Part shown: positions 1-21,000 of the stretch, in pieces | Layout: every line of letters starts with the position of its first letter | Position numbering within the stretch: position 1 is the first letter of the stretch | Source: Rutidosis leptorrhynchoides | Taxonomy: Eukaryota > Streptophyta > Magnoliopsida > Asterales > Asteraceae | DNA length: 64,000 nt | Reading direction: 5' to 3' | Assembly (NCBI RefSeq): GCF_046630445.1 | Contig: NC_092339.1 | Coordinates: 76,092,001-76,156,000, forward strand | Made by a program: the position numbers and the translations under genes | Notes under the pieces: generated by a model | What the model was told of the DNA's origin: nothing | The model's input: the letters and a program-made list of their open reading frames with translations, nothing else | The model's database searches: none

Positions 1-1522
1 TTCGCAAGTCTAACCTAGTGTCTATCATCTCCGTTGCGTCTACGTACTTTCCTGCAATATTGAATCACAATATTGATACGTGAACATTCATATCTTATCT
101 TTTATATATTAATAGTGTATACATGTCTAGTGCTCGAGTATATATGTTTATGCATGCTAGTATGCTAAATTTCGTCGTTAAACAGTTTATCATGAATCAC
201 GAATTAAATACATATATTACTAATAAGAGGTATATGATATGCATGTTTTTGGAAAGCTGGCGAAAAATCAATAACTTTTCATTTAGATATCGTATGATTT
301 CGATGAACGAATTAAAAGATATGATCAACTGAATTATGATTGACGTTAATTGAAATTGCTTTTGAATCTGCAATTATGATTTAAACAACCTGTTTATGAA
401 ATTGATAAATTGGATTTTGAATACTACTAGCCGAGTAAATGAATCCTTATATAAGGCACGTCTCGTTTTGTTGAACAATTGTCAAAATTGACTTTTTTGA
501 AATGACTTTTGATAACTTTTGTATGTCGATCTCGAGCATTAGGATTGTGAAACACTATAACCAGACCTAGCTTGTTAGACATGTATTGACCAACATATGT
601 TCTCTAGGTTGAGATCTACGGTTATTTTGCATTCCGAGTTTCGGTCATATTTCGATGAATGACTTTATATGCTGGTAAGGTGAGTTTCATTTGCTCCCTT
701 TTTAATTGCTTTTGCAATCTATATTTTTGGGCTGAGAATACATGCACTTTATTTTAAACGCAATGGATACAAGTACATACTAAATTCTACACTGAGTTTG
801 AACTGAAAATCCCTTAGCTTTGGTAACTAGTAACTGCCAGTTATAAGAACTGGTGGGCGCGAGTAGTAGTATATGGATCCATAGGGCTTGATATCCCCGT
901 CCGAGCTAGAGCACTAGCCTTTTAATAGACGTATGCTATTTGAGGAGCGTACACGTTGATTTGCGTGTATTATTAAGATGATTATACAAAGGGTATAAAT
1001 TATATATACGTTAAGTTTAGTTACCAGAGTGCTCAATTTCGTAGAATATTTTGATAAACGTTTCTGGATGAAACAGCTGAAAACTTGTGATTCACCTTTA
1101 TATACAGATTATGCGCAACATTAAAACTATAAACTCACCAACCTTTGTGTTGACACTTGTTAGCATGTTTATTCTCAGGTTCCCTAGAAGTCTTCTGCTG
1201 TTTGCTTATATGTTAGACAAGCTATGTGCATGGAGTCTTACATGGCATATTTTTCAAGAAAACGTTGCATTCACCAAATCATCACCATGTATCTTATTTT
1301 GACTGCATTGTCAACGGAAGTACTATTGTAAACTATTATATTACGGTGATTGTCTATATGTAGAAATCATCAGATGTCAAAAACCTTTGATTTAAATATT
1401 CATTTATAGTGTGCCTTTTCAAAAGAATGCAATATTTACAAAACGTATCATATAGAGGTCAAATACCTCGCAATGAAATCGATGAATGACGTGTTCGTCC
1501 ATATGGATTTGGAGCGATCGTC

Positions 1523-1525
<3 letters not shown>
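1..1525 (+). mobile_element. Ty3/Gypsy-type LTR fragment A
   Basis: This stretch resembles the long LTRs seen elsewhere in the window (30691-32888, 55555-58472). Shared landmarks are a GTGAGTTTCAT block at 680, the motif GGGCTGAGAATACATGCAC at 729-747, a GCATGTTTATTCTCAG block ending at 1178, and a terminal CGTCACA at 1519-1525. The left part may continue beyond the window. No internal coding region is attached, so it is a solo or truncated LTR fossil. Family assignment rests on similarity to LTRs linked to chromodomain-type pol sequence. Confidence 0.6.

Positions 1526-1618
<93 letters not shown>
1526..1618. repeat. (TA)n microsatellite
   Basis: Uninterrupted alternating T and A for about 90 bases, directly after the end of LTR fragment A. 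Apparent reading frames through it (Ile-Tyr repeats) are artefacts. Confidence 0.97.
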
Positions 1619-1620
<2 letters not shown>

Positions 1621-1659
1621 TTGTTCGAATTCAATTATGTGTTTTAATATAATTACAAC

Positions 1660-2560
1660 TAATATAGGTTCGTGAATCCGAGGCCAACCCTGCATTGTTC
1701 AGTTATTCAAAATTGTTATATGTATTTTTACTACAAAATACAGTATGGTGAGTTTCATTTGCCTTTTTACCCTTTATATTTTTGGGCTGAGAATACATGC
1801 GCAATTTTTATAAATGTTTTACGAAATAGACACAAGTAATCAAAACTACATTATATGGTTGAATGATCGAAGCCGAATATGTCCCTTTTTACTTGGTAAC
1901 CTAAGAATTAGTAAACCAGTCTACTAATTGACGCGAATACTAAAGATAGATCTATTGGGCCTAACAAACCCCATCCGTTGTAGCGGATGCTTTAGTACTT
2001 CGATGTTGTTTTTATCATGTCTGAAGGATTTCCCGAAATGATATGAGATATTCTTATATGCATTTTGTTAATGTCGGTTACCAGGTGTTCACCATATGAA
2101 TGATTTTTGTCTCTATGCATGGGACGTATATTTATGAGAACTGGAAATGAAATTCTTGTGGTCTATTAAAATGATGAAAATGAATGATTATGATAAACTA
2201 ATGAACTCAACAACCTTTTGGTTGACACTTTAAAGCATGTTTATTCTCAGGTATGAAAGAAATCTTTCGCTGTGCATTTGCTCATTTTAGAGATGTTACT
2301 TGGAGTCATTCATGACATATTTCAAAAGACGTTGCATTCGAGTCATTGAGTTCATCAAGATTATTATTAAGTCAATTATAGTTGGATATATTATGAAAGG
2401 GTATGCATGCCGTCAACTTTAACATGTAATGAGAGTCTGTCTTTTAAAAACGAATGCAATGTTTGTAAAATGTATCATATAGAGGTCAAGTACCTCGCGA
2501 TGTAACCAAATGTAATGTATTCGTCCTGTTGGATTAGGACGGGTCATGAAACATATTGTC
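1660..2560 (+). mobile_element. Ty3/Gypsy-type LTR fragment B
   Basis: A second copy related to fragment A, lacking most of its upstream part. It has the GTGAGTTTCAT block at 1748, the conserved motif GGGCTGAGAATACATGCGC at 1784-1802, and GCATGTTTATTCTCAG ending at 2250. Its tail (about 2440-2547) matches the tail of fragment A, including the segment around TATAGAGGTCAA. It is diverged from fragment A, so the two are probably separate insertions or an old tandem remnant rather than the two LTRs of one young element. Confidence 0.55.
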
Positions 2561-2628
2561 ATAAAAGTGTTTTACCATAAGATTGTACATAATGCTTCAA
2601 ATGTTGTACATATGATCATGGATGTGTT

Positions 2629-2824
2629 CAGTGGTGGATCTAGGATTGGTAGTCACCGGCATACACAAAAAAAATTCTACTAGATGTCTTATTTCAATGG
2701 TGTCACTAAAAAAATGTGCATTATCAAGTGGTGTCACTAGTTAAAAACCTAAAAAATTTCTACTACATTGCGTATTTTAGTGGTGTCACGTGCCACCACT
2801 GGGCCTATAGTAGATCCGCCCCTG
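2629..2824. mobile_element. hAT-type MITE with 8-bp target duplication
   Basis: A 196-base element with terminal inverted repeats: left end CAGTGGTGGATCTA, right end on the opposite strand CAGGGGCGGATCTA. It is flanked by the perfect 8-bp direct repeat GATGTGTT (2621-2628 and 2825-2832), the target-site length typical of hAT transposons. It has no coding capacity, so it is a non-autonomous deletion derivative. Confidence 0.85.
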
Positions 2825-3229
2825 GATGTGTTTTACATAAGATTGTACATAATGTTTCATATATTATACAATTAGCATATTAATATTTTTATTAAATACA
2901 ATTAATTATTTTAATGATATCATTATAGAGTTTAGAATTAATCTCCTTATTTTTACATTACTTTTAAACTTAGATAACATTTATTTATAACATTATCATA
3001 TTAAGATTTATTAGATAATATAGATAGATAGATATATACATGTTAATATTTATAAATATAAATAAACGTGAAGGTATAACTTTAGGGAGATGATTCTCAC
3101 ACATCATTTTTTGATCCATATACACTTAATTACGTATTTTACCCTTAATTATACTTACAATAATAATATAAATTTAATTTTCTAGATTAATTTAGGGACA
3201 TAATTGTAAATTTATAAGATAAAAGTATA

Positions 3230-3477
3230 CTCCCTCCGTCCCAGTTCAATTGTCCACTTGTTGTGACTTTAGTTTTTTCTTTCCAACTTTGACTGTAAAT
3301 ATTTTTGTTTGTTATTATTCGATGAACTTTATATTAGTGGATTGGTTTTTGAATATATGTTTACTGGTACAATGATCATTAAGTATTATATAACACACAA
3401 AAAGTAATTTAAAGACAAAGTTGGAAAGAAAAGACCTCTAAAGTCAAAATAGGACAATTGAACTGGGACGGAGGGAG
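3230..3477. mobile_element. Stowaway-type MITE
   Basis: A 248-base element that starts CTCCCTCCGTCCCAGTTC and ends with the exact inverse. The inverted repeats are 26 bp and identical. It is flanked by TA on both sides (3228-3229, 3478-3479). The CTCCCTCCGTCCC terminus and TA target site are the hallmarks of Stowaway (Tc1/mariner) MITEs. The near-perfect termini suggest a fairly recent insertion. Confidence 0.95.
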
Positions 3478-3545
3478 TATATAAATTAAAAAGTGGTTGT
3501 GAGGGTTGATGATACCTTCCATAACTTTATGTTGATATTAATTAA

Positions 3546-4258
3546 TCCTATATATACTAAACCCCCTGGGTTTGGTGGTCGTTCCCTAAGTGTAAAAACG
3601 ACAACAGTACCCATACCTTTTCACACTTGCAGTTTTCATTCTTCCCCCTCACTATAAAAAACTTACAAAAATTATCCTGAACTTCAGGGGATAAAACGTA
3701 AATTCCCTCAATTAAAAATAAAAACTTCCCCCAAACACTTTGACGGCCCGTATCTTCCTGCTCGCTCTGAGTTAAACTTCACCGACCATACCGTTAAACT
3801 CTAAATATTTTTATGAACAAAACGAAACTAACTATATTCGAAATTGACACTTTTTAAAAAACGCTAAGCACAACGACAGCCCGTACCTTCCCGCTCGCCG
3901 CGAGTTAAATTTTTCCGACAGCAGCGTCATACTCGAAATAATTTTATGAACAAAACGATGAAAGGTACGTTCGAAACAGACACTTTTTAAAAAACGCTAA
4001 ACACAACGACAGCCCGTATCTTGCTGCTCGCCGCGAGTTAAATTTTTTCACCAGCACCGTTGACTCGAAATAATTTTATCCACAAAACGAAACTAACTAC
4101 GTTCGAACCGGACAGATTTTAAAAAACACTAAAGACGACGACACCGACGACACTTAACACATGAGCCGTTTTCCCTTCTGTAAATATATAAAGCTACGTT
4201 AAATATGAATACGCAGGCCGAACGCCCCGCCGCATCGCGCGGGCCGAACCCGGACTAG
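3546..4258 (+). mobile_element. Non-autonomous Helitron 1
   Basis: A 713-base element beginning TCCTATATATAC and ending in CTAG, preceded by a GC-rich region able to form a short hairpin (CCGC...GCGG, about 4229-4243). It lies between A (3545) and T (4259), the Helitron target rule. Inside are about three diverged direct repeats of roughly 120-130 bases, each with a segment like CAGCCCGTATCTT followed by GCGAGTTAAATTTTT. The same repeat family occurs in reverse at 16269-17039. No Rep/helicase is encoded. Confidence 0.75.
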
Positions 4259-4362
4259 TTATAATATAATTGATAATTGATGGATCCATTAAAGTTTCAA
4301 TCTTTAAAATGATAATTAAAAAAGAGGGCCCATTTAAAAACATAAAAACCTATATATAAAAA

Positions 4363-4546
4363 GAAGTTTTCTAATGACAACCCTTAGGGTTGTCTTTAAG
4401 AAAAAATTTATGCATGAACTCATGGTACATTTGTTGACTTAATGGTGGTTATTTCTAACAAATGGGTAGTTATTTTGAATGTACAAACAAAATTAACATG
4501 TCTAAATCTCTTAATGACAACCCTTATGTTGTCATTAGAAAACTTC
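4363..4546. mobile_element. MULE-type MITE with 9-bp target duplication
   Basis: A 184-base element with about 35-base inverted repeats starting GAAGTTTTCTAATGACAAC at both ends, flanked by the direct repeat ATATAAAAA (4354-4362 and 4547-4555). A 9-bp target duplication fits Mutator-like elements. It lies about 430 bases upstream of the IFRD gene start codon, so it may sit in or near that promoter. Confidence 0.85.
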
Positions 4547-4555
4547 ATATAAAAA

Positions 4556-4971
4556 ACGTATGATTGGTTGCAAATAGCAAACAACATTTGACCCTTGCTT
4601 CTTACGGTACCAAGAGAGGAGAAAATCTTTACGGCGGCAATACCCACGGCGGCATCACCCCACAACCGGTAATCTCTTTCAGATCATCTTTACATCTTAC
4701 CTATTTCTTTGTGACACCCCACCGGAAAAAAAAACCACAATAAATTCATCTGATCCCGTAATTCAATTCGACAAATTTGATACAAGTTTAATTAGTTTTT
4801 CTTTTAAAGATTGAAACTTTTAATGGACCCAACAATTATTTATTGTATTCTTGATTTTTCTTCTATTGATTCTGAGTTAGATTTCGTACGATTTTTTGTT
4901 TATCGTCAGCCTTGTTATATATCTTTCTAACGATATTTATTACTATTCATTAATAGCTGCTGCTTTCATCA
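4556..4971 (+). promoter_or_regulatory. Putative 5' leader/promoter-proximal region of the IFRD gene
   Basis: This is the interval between the MITE and the start codon at 4972. A GC-richer patch (about 4610-4670) ends in a plausible donor, CCG|GTAATC near 4667. A plausible acceptor, TAATAG, lies just before the start codon near 4956, so a 5'-UTR intron is possible. No TATA box could be fixed with confidence. This is inference from sequence only. Confidence 0.35.
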
Positions 4972-14408
<9,437 letters not shown>

Positions 14409-14685
14409 TGAGCTGCAGCATGCTCATACTGATCCGTTAACCTAATTATACAATTTGATATAGATATCAAAGCTTAAAGTTTTGCTAGTGGTAGATTTAT
14501 TGATACAGTAATTATCAAAACGATGAACTTCTCGCTTGAATTTATTGAATGCATTACTATTTTTTTAATACAGATGTAAATGAGTTGGGTGTCTGCATTC
14601 TATATTTTTGACTGATGAATATTCTATTGAAATTTCATACTCAGATTCCACATATGTAAAACTAACTGATGGGTACAAAACTATA
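14409..14685 (+). other. 3' flank of the IFRD gene
   Basis: AT-rich and non-coding; it probably contains the 3' UTR. No unambiguous poly(A) signal was fixed. Confidence 0.3.
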
Positions 14686-14695
14686 AATACTACTA

Positions 14696-15329
14696 GTGTT
14701 AGTATCAAGAGAGGGAAGTAACCAATTGGGGGAAGCAAAAACTTTTTTTTTTTTCATTTTTTGAAAAAACTTTGTTCACGAACATTATAGATGGGATGAA
14801 AATATGAACATTTAGTAGAGACACTTTGTAATAAATATTTTTATTTTGGCGGGAAAACGCTCGAAGAAGTAATATATAACAATTATCGTGTTTTTCGAGC
14901 GTATGTTGAGGTTTTAGCTATTGGGGTTTAGATATTAGGGTTTAGATATTAGGGTTTATAGGGTTTAGAAATTTAGGGTTTAGGGTTTAGATTGAGTTTT
15001 TAACACGAACGGTTTAGAGTTTAGGGTTTAGGGTTTATGGAATAAACCCAAAACACCAAACCCTAAACTTTAAATCGGGCTAAATTTTACTTCACAAAAC
15101 ATGAAAAAAAAACGTTCATATTCTTCACGAACAATATTATCTTGAATGTTATTTTTGTCGATCGTTTTTCCGCCTAAATAATAACATTCATCACGAAGTG
15201 TCTCTTCTAAATGTTCATATTTTCGTGTGATCTTGATGCCGGAAAAAAAAATTCCAAAAAAAACGAATTTTTTTTTTTTTGCTTCCCCCGCTTCCCCCCA
15301 ATTGGTTACTTCCCCATTGATCCTGCCCC
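14696..15329. mobile_element. MULE-like MITE copy 2 with 10-bp target duplication
   Basis: A 634-base sister of the intron 5 MITE (11205-11926). The end GTGTTAGTATCAAGAGAGGG pairs with the reversed right end GGGGCAGGATCAATGGGGAA. It is flanked by the direct repeat AATACTACTA at 14686-14695 and 15330-15339. A 9-10-bp duplication points to the Mutator superfamily. The arms carry TTTAGGG-like motifs and shared blocks such as CACGAACAATATTATCTTG. It has no coding capacity. Confidence 0.85.
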
Positions 15330-15339
15330 AATACTACTA

Positions 15340-15739
15340 TATATACATAGGCCTAAAGATAGATCTGCAGTTTGACATAATACAGTATGTCAGTTATTTA
15401 TGGATAATATTTTGAGCAAGTTAATACCATTTTTAACCCTGACTGCGATGTCAGAGGTGCACGAATATATTTGATTTTCGTTAACTCAAAAAGTCAAATT
15501 TGGTAGGGAAAAATAAATTAAATAAATATAAAAAAAGAGTCAAAATTTATGATTGGTTAAACCAATTCCAACGCTCAAAAGCATTCTCGTTACCTTGCCG
15601 GCTAACGCTTGTATGCATCAAAAACTAACGCCGCGTTAGTTTCCGTCAACTTCCGTCGGATGTTTCCACCTTACTTCATGCCCTCCATCTAATGCCTTGT
15701 TAGAATCGGTCTAATATAATAAAGGGTGAAATCGACTCT
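15340..15739. other. Intergenic, no feature recognised
   Basis: Mixed-composition intergenic DNA. I see no gene, repeat boundary or RNA here. Confidence 0.3.
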
Positions 15740-15872
15740 CTGGCGGTCTCATGCTGACCGGTCTCGCGGCTAACATTTTGCGTAAACCATGCTTAAGGGA
15801 TATATGGATGGGGAACGAACCCATGACCTCCACTTTATGTTGCGCGTCTCCCAACCACTATGCTGCCGTCAG
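15740..15872 (-). mobile_element. tRNA-derived SINE-like sequence
   Basis: On the minus strand there is an A-box-like TAGTGGTTGGGAG (15861-15849), then a B box GGGTTCGTTCCCC (15822-15810) in a tRNA-like arrangement. A non-tRNA body follows. The 3' end and target duplication could not be fixed. A diverged tRNA pseudogene is the alternative. Confidence 0.5.
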
Positions 15873-15879
15873 GGGTGTT

Positions 15880-16260
15880 CATCGGTTCAGTTTTTGATTT
15901 ATTTGGTTTGGTTTTCTCGGTTTTGAAACTTTAAAAATCAAAACCGAACCGTAACCAAATTCAAATGTCAACCAAAATTGTAACTGAACTGATAATCGAA
16001 TTTGAATTCAGTTCGATTTTGATTAAAACCGAATTCGACTTCCAAATCAATTCTTTTTACCTTTTCCTCACTGCATGAACTTACATTATAGTACGGAGTA
16101 TTATCTTTATAAAGTATTATATTAAACTAATATACATAATCCAACATATATACAAATTTATAAAATATGATAAGATTATAAAATATCATAATACAATCCA
16201 TATTATATTAAAATAAATCAAATCAATAACCAATAGAAAAACTAAAACTGTTCATGTTTT
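15880..16260. repeat. Degenerate GGTTTGGTTTT/AAAACCGAACC-rich sequence
   Basis: Locally self-complementary runs of the GGTTCGGTTTT type, then plain AT-rich DNA. A similar composition reappears at 17725-17870, so it may be an old low-complexity MITE. No boundaries were found. Confidence 0.3.
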
Positions 16261-16268
16261 AGAAATAA

Positions 16269-17039
16269 CTAGGTTTCGAACCCTCGCTTCGCGGCGGGGG
16301 TTCGGTTTTCAATGTATTTTATTTCGTTTAGTTTGTAAAATTATTTCGTGGCTACGATGATGTCGTCGAAGCGCAACTCGAGTCGAACTAAAAGGTATAG
16401 CTCGTGAGAGATTTAAATGTTATGTTAAATTAACAATATATGTACATCTACGCGTTTCGCTATAGAATTGTCGACTTTTAAAAATTTAACGCAAAATCAA
16501 CGTGCATGAAAAGTACCCCAAATATTTAGCGTTTTTTAAAAAACGTCCGTTTTGCGTATAGTTAGTGACATTGTGTTCCTAAAATTATTTCGAGTTTAAC
16601 GATTAAATGTTATGTTAAATTAACAATATATGTACGTCTCCGCGTTTCGCTATTGAATTGTCGACTTTTAAAAATTTAACGCAAAATCAATGTGTATGAA
16701 AAGTACTCCAAATATTTAGCGTTTTTTAAAAAGCGTCCGTTTTGCGTATAGTTAGTGACATTGTGTTCTTAAAATTATTTCGAGTTTAATGATGGTGTCG
16801 AAAAAATTTAACTCGTTGCGAGCGAGAAGATATGACCCGTTGAAGATTTTGGGGGAGTTTATTTAAGATTTTTTATGAAAATGGTCATTTGACACTTTAC
16901 CCCTCTGTTTGGGGGGCCGATTTGAATTTTTGAAAGAAGTCTGGGGTTTTTGTTGGTGAAATAAAATTTAAATGTTAAAAAAAAGGTGAAAAGTCGAAAA
17001 TACCCTTAAGTACTATTCACTTCCACTATATCTTTTAGA
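16269..17039 (-). mobile_element. Non-autonomous Helitron 2
   Basis: On the minus strand it starts TCTAAAAGATATAGTGG (17039) and ends CTAG (16272-16269), after a GC-rich hairpin-forming stretch (CCCCCGCCGCGAAGCGAGGG). It lies between A and T. It holds at least two direct copies of a unit of about 170 bases, with shared blocks such as GTTATGTTAAATTAACAA and AGCGTTTTTTAAAAA. These blocks match Helitron 1 in reverse, so the two are one family. Confidence 0.7.
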
Positions 17040-17314
17040 TATATAGGTATAATGTGTGCTTTTCATATTTTACATAAAAAAAAGTTGTAAAAAAGGTTGT
17101 ACATGAATTTTAATGATTCAACATATATGCACATATATTGACTTGAAAAGGAAAGCGACTCGAATTGGTTACAGTTTCAAAAATGTAGAGTGAAAGAAAT
17201 TAGGATAATACGAATTAAAGATTCAAATATGAAACATAATTTGACTTGAAAAGTCAAGATATCTACTCAATTCATATTCCCACACATATAAAAAAATATT
17301 AATAACTTAATATA

Positions 17315-17466
17315 TTTATTTTTTGGGTGAACGAGGAAACTCTCCTATGAACGAGCACATTGACTCCCTCATAAAAGGTAAAACCTCGGGTAATCAAGCC
17401 CCCGAGCGCGAGACCTGGTACCGGGTGAATTGCGCATTATGCGCACCCTCTAGTCACACTCCCTTT
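17315..17466 (-). mobile_element. SINE-like element
   Basis: On the minus strand a head with ACCCGGTACCAGGTCTCGCG (B-box-like) is followed by a body ending CCTCGTTCACCCAAAAAATA, an A-rich 3' tail. This layout is common in plant tRNA-derived SINEs. No target duplication is visible, and it abuts the PPR fragment. Confidence 0.45.
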
Positions 17467-17470
17467 TTGA

Positions 17471-17713
17471 GCTAATGTTGTTGTCACTTACAATAGCTTA
17501 ATAAATGAGTATTGTAAGAATATGATGATAGACAAAGCCATGGGTATGTTTTCTAAAATGGAAAGAATAGGTTTGAAACGTAATATAGTCACTTACAGCA
17601 CCATGATACAAGGATTGTTTAGTGTTGGGCGTTGTTCGGCAGCTCGCAAACTCTTTGATGAGATGCTTGCACAAGGTATCCATCCTAACTTAATACGGAG
17701 TATATTTATTTGA
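17471..17713 (+). pseudogene. Pentatricopeptide repeat (PPR) gene fragment
   Basis: Translation from 17471 gives about 80 residues with two P-class PPR motifs: VVTYNSLINEYCKN...DKAMGMFSKMERIGLKRN, then IVTYSTMIQGLFSVGRCSAA...LFDEMLAQGIHPNLI. A stop lies just upstream, and homology ends within 250 bases. Real PPR proteins have many repeats and a targeting peptide, so this is an isolated gene piece. It lies between a Helitron/SINE and a LINE, which suggests capture or remnant status. Confidence 0.75.
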
Positions 17714-18004
17714 TATAGTATAAATTGAATTCGGTCTCCGACAACCAATTTCATAGTTTTTGAACTGAAAACTAAACTGAAGAACCGAAATCAGATTCGC
17801 TTTCAGTTTTATTCGATCCAAAAACCATTTTTCCAAATTTGGTTTGATTTTTTCAGTTTAATTTAAATTTTTCCCGGCAAACAAAGAAAACATATTAATT
17901 TTCAAACCAACATACAAAAGGGCTGGACATTTCCCAAAGCCCCAAAAGAAAACAATGAAAAATACAATAGCAAATACGCTTAAAACAACCAAATAAACTA
18001 CATG

Positions 18005-21000
18005 CTATATGCAAAATCTACCATCTTTCAACTGTAAATCCCAATTCCTAGCAACTCTTTTCACAGCCCCACTATGGTTAACCCTAATAGTCAACAATTT
18101 ACATTGAACATAGCTGCATATTGCTTTGCATAAGTCTTCATCAGACCTCTTAACCATTCTAAACATTCTGTGATTTCTTTCCTGCCACAAAAAGTATACA
18201 CAAGCAGCTACAACCAATCTATTTACAACATTCCAAATCTTACCTGCACAGGGATAATTTGAGATACCATGAACTATCTCATTCAGTTGATCCGGCAATC
18301 CCCTATACTCAAGCTTCATCTTCATAAATCTCCACACCTTCATACTAAATGAACATTTGAAAAACAGATGCTTTACAGAATCCATCTCAGAATCACAAAA
18401 AGCACAACTAAGCTTCTGATTATTCATCCAAATAGACATTCTATCTTGAGTACTCAAACGATTTAACACAGCCAACCATAGAATAAAAGCATGTTTTGGA
18501 TCAAACCCTTTAAACCAAATAACATTGCTCCAGGTTACTTTTGGTCTATTTATTCTAAAATCCTGCCAGAACTGATGAGTTGAAAAAGGCACTTTCCGGC
18601 CTTCATTAGTAACCCAAACATATTTTATCATGCCATTATAATGAACTGTACCAATATGATCTTTGACTTTATCCCTCAAGTTCAACAAGAACTTCCATCC
18701 CCAGCTGTCATTATAACTAGGCTTAATCGCCCAAAAATCCTACCTTTTAATTTTATGATATTAACCCACTTACTCCATAATGAATTCTGTTTTGTGATTA
18801 ACCTCCAAATCTGCTTCACAATAAGAGTTTCATTCCATTCCTTTAAAGGTCTAAGACCAAGACCACCTTAATCCTTTGGAATACAGACATTCTTCCAAGC
18901 AACTTTTGCCTTACCTTTTGAGCTATCTGCCTGGGCCCACAAGAACCCTTTTAACATTTTATCAATTTCAGTAATAATCCCACAAGGAAGAGTATAAACC
19001 GAAGCCCAATAAGTTTGCATTGCAGACAGAACAGAAGCTACCAATTGAAGCCTCCCTGCATAAGACAGCTTCTTCAATTTCCAATTTTCAACTTTAATTC
19101 TAACTTTGTCCACCAGACATTTACAGTCTTTAATCCCCAGCCTTTTAGCAAGAAGGGGCACTCCCAAATACTTCATAGGTAAATTCCCCACTTCAAATGG
19201 AAGAACCTGCACAATAGTGTTTTGAATACCAGGGTTTACACTACCAAAAAATATAGTACTCTTACCCATATTTGGCAACAATCCTGAAATATCACCAAAA
19301 TCTGTTAATGCTTTTCTAATAATTTTCACAGAATGGACATCCCCATGACAAAACACCATCAGATCATCAGCAAAGCATATGTGTGTTAACTTCATCTTCT
19401 TACATTTATAATGATATTTGAACCCACTATTGCCTTGAGTGTATTTACTAAGAATGAGAGATAATACCTCCATGATTAGGGTAAAAAGATAAGGTGACAT
19501 GGGATCACCTTGTCTAAGCCCCCTCCCACCTCTGAAAAAGCCTTCAATGCCACCATTAACACATATAGAGAATGAAGAGCTGGATACACATTCCATAATC
19601 CACTGAATCATAACATAATGAAAACCAAAACCAGCAAGGATGTCCTTTAGAAAACACCAATTAACAGTATCATAAGCTTTCTGAATATCTATTTTTAAGG
19701 CACACCTTTTTGGCCCTTTAATCCTGTTATATCCCTTAAGCACCTCCTGTGCCACCAAAATGTTATCATGTATAGACCTTCCAGGGATGAAGGCACTCTG
19801 ATTGCAACTAACAACTTTATCCAGCCCAACTTTTAATCTATTTGTGATGACTTTGCTAATGCACTTATACAAGACATTGCAACAAGCAATAGGCCCGAAG
19901 TCTGAAACTTTTGAAGGAGTTTCAATATTTGGAATCAATGCTATTAAAGTAGCATTCAATTCCTTCAATAGCTTGCCTGTTTCAAAAAACTCCTTAACAG
20001 CCATACAAACATCTTTACCAATAATACTCCAAGCTTTCTTGAAAAACAAAGAGGAGTATCCATCAGGACCTGGAGCTTTGTCATCATCAATATCAAATAT
20101 AGCATTTGTAGCGACCCGACCAAATCATGTTTGACGGCGCCGACTACTTAGGTCCCGTTACGTGGTCATAAGTCTTTAACGTGACGTTTGACCAAAATAT
20201 ATCGCATTCATTTCATAAGTAAAAGGATGTTTCAAGTTTACAAAAGTAGTTTAATGACCAGTTACATTTCAATGTTTAACGTACAAATGAAACCTATGCG
20301 ACACAATTTATAAAAGTAGTCAAAAGACGCTCCAACTATGCACGTATACTCGACATCCAAGCAAGTATCAAAAAGTAACCGGAAGCATGTATCCTTAAGC
20401 ATTCAAGGACCTGAGAAAACATATAGAAAACTGTCAACGAAAACGTTGGTGAAATCATAGGTGTTTTAGTAAAAGTTGTATTTGAACCACAAGATTTAAT
20501 ATAAGATGATTATCAAAATCATTTGCATTCCAAAGTTGTTATTTGTTTCGCGAGCACCCAATTATCAAACTTAACTGTTTTGTACCCTGTTACGTAGTGT
20601 TAGAACATACACTATACTCGAAAATATATTTCATCCGCTAACGGTAGCGAACCGTCCGAATGAGGCTCGCCAAGCCCATGTGATCACATAATATAAGTTC
20701 TCGTTTACACCCTGCAAGTGTAACTAATGATAATTGAATTGAGGATTTTTGTTCAAACCCGTACGTGGAATGTTCGTTTTCGTACTTGTGTTCAAAGTGT
20801 AAAAGTATGATACGTATATGTTTCTCATCCCATAGTTTAAAGCATAAAAGTTGTTTGAAAGATGGGACTATGATCTCACCTTGTGTGCACGAGTAATAAG
20901 TACTTCAACAAGTAACGTGTGCAAAGAACAATGCTAGTCTTGACCTAAACAAATAGGTCGTATCAATAACGGTAAACACGATAGGTCAAAGATGTTCAAT

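Noticed and set aside
1459-1695. Open frames made of Ile-Tyr repeats over (TA)n arrays, here and at 6615, 8282, 11024, 11836 and 49364
   Set aside because: They are translations of dinucleotide microsatellites; no start context, homology or codon bias.
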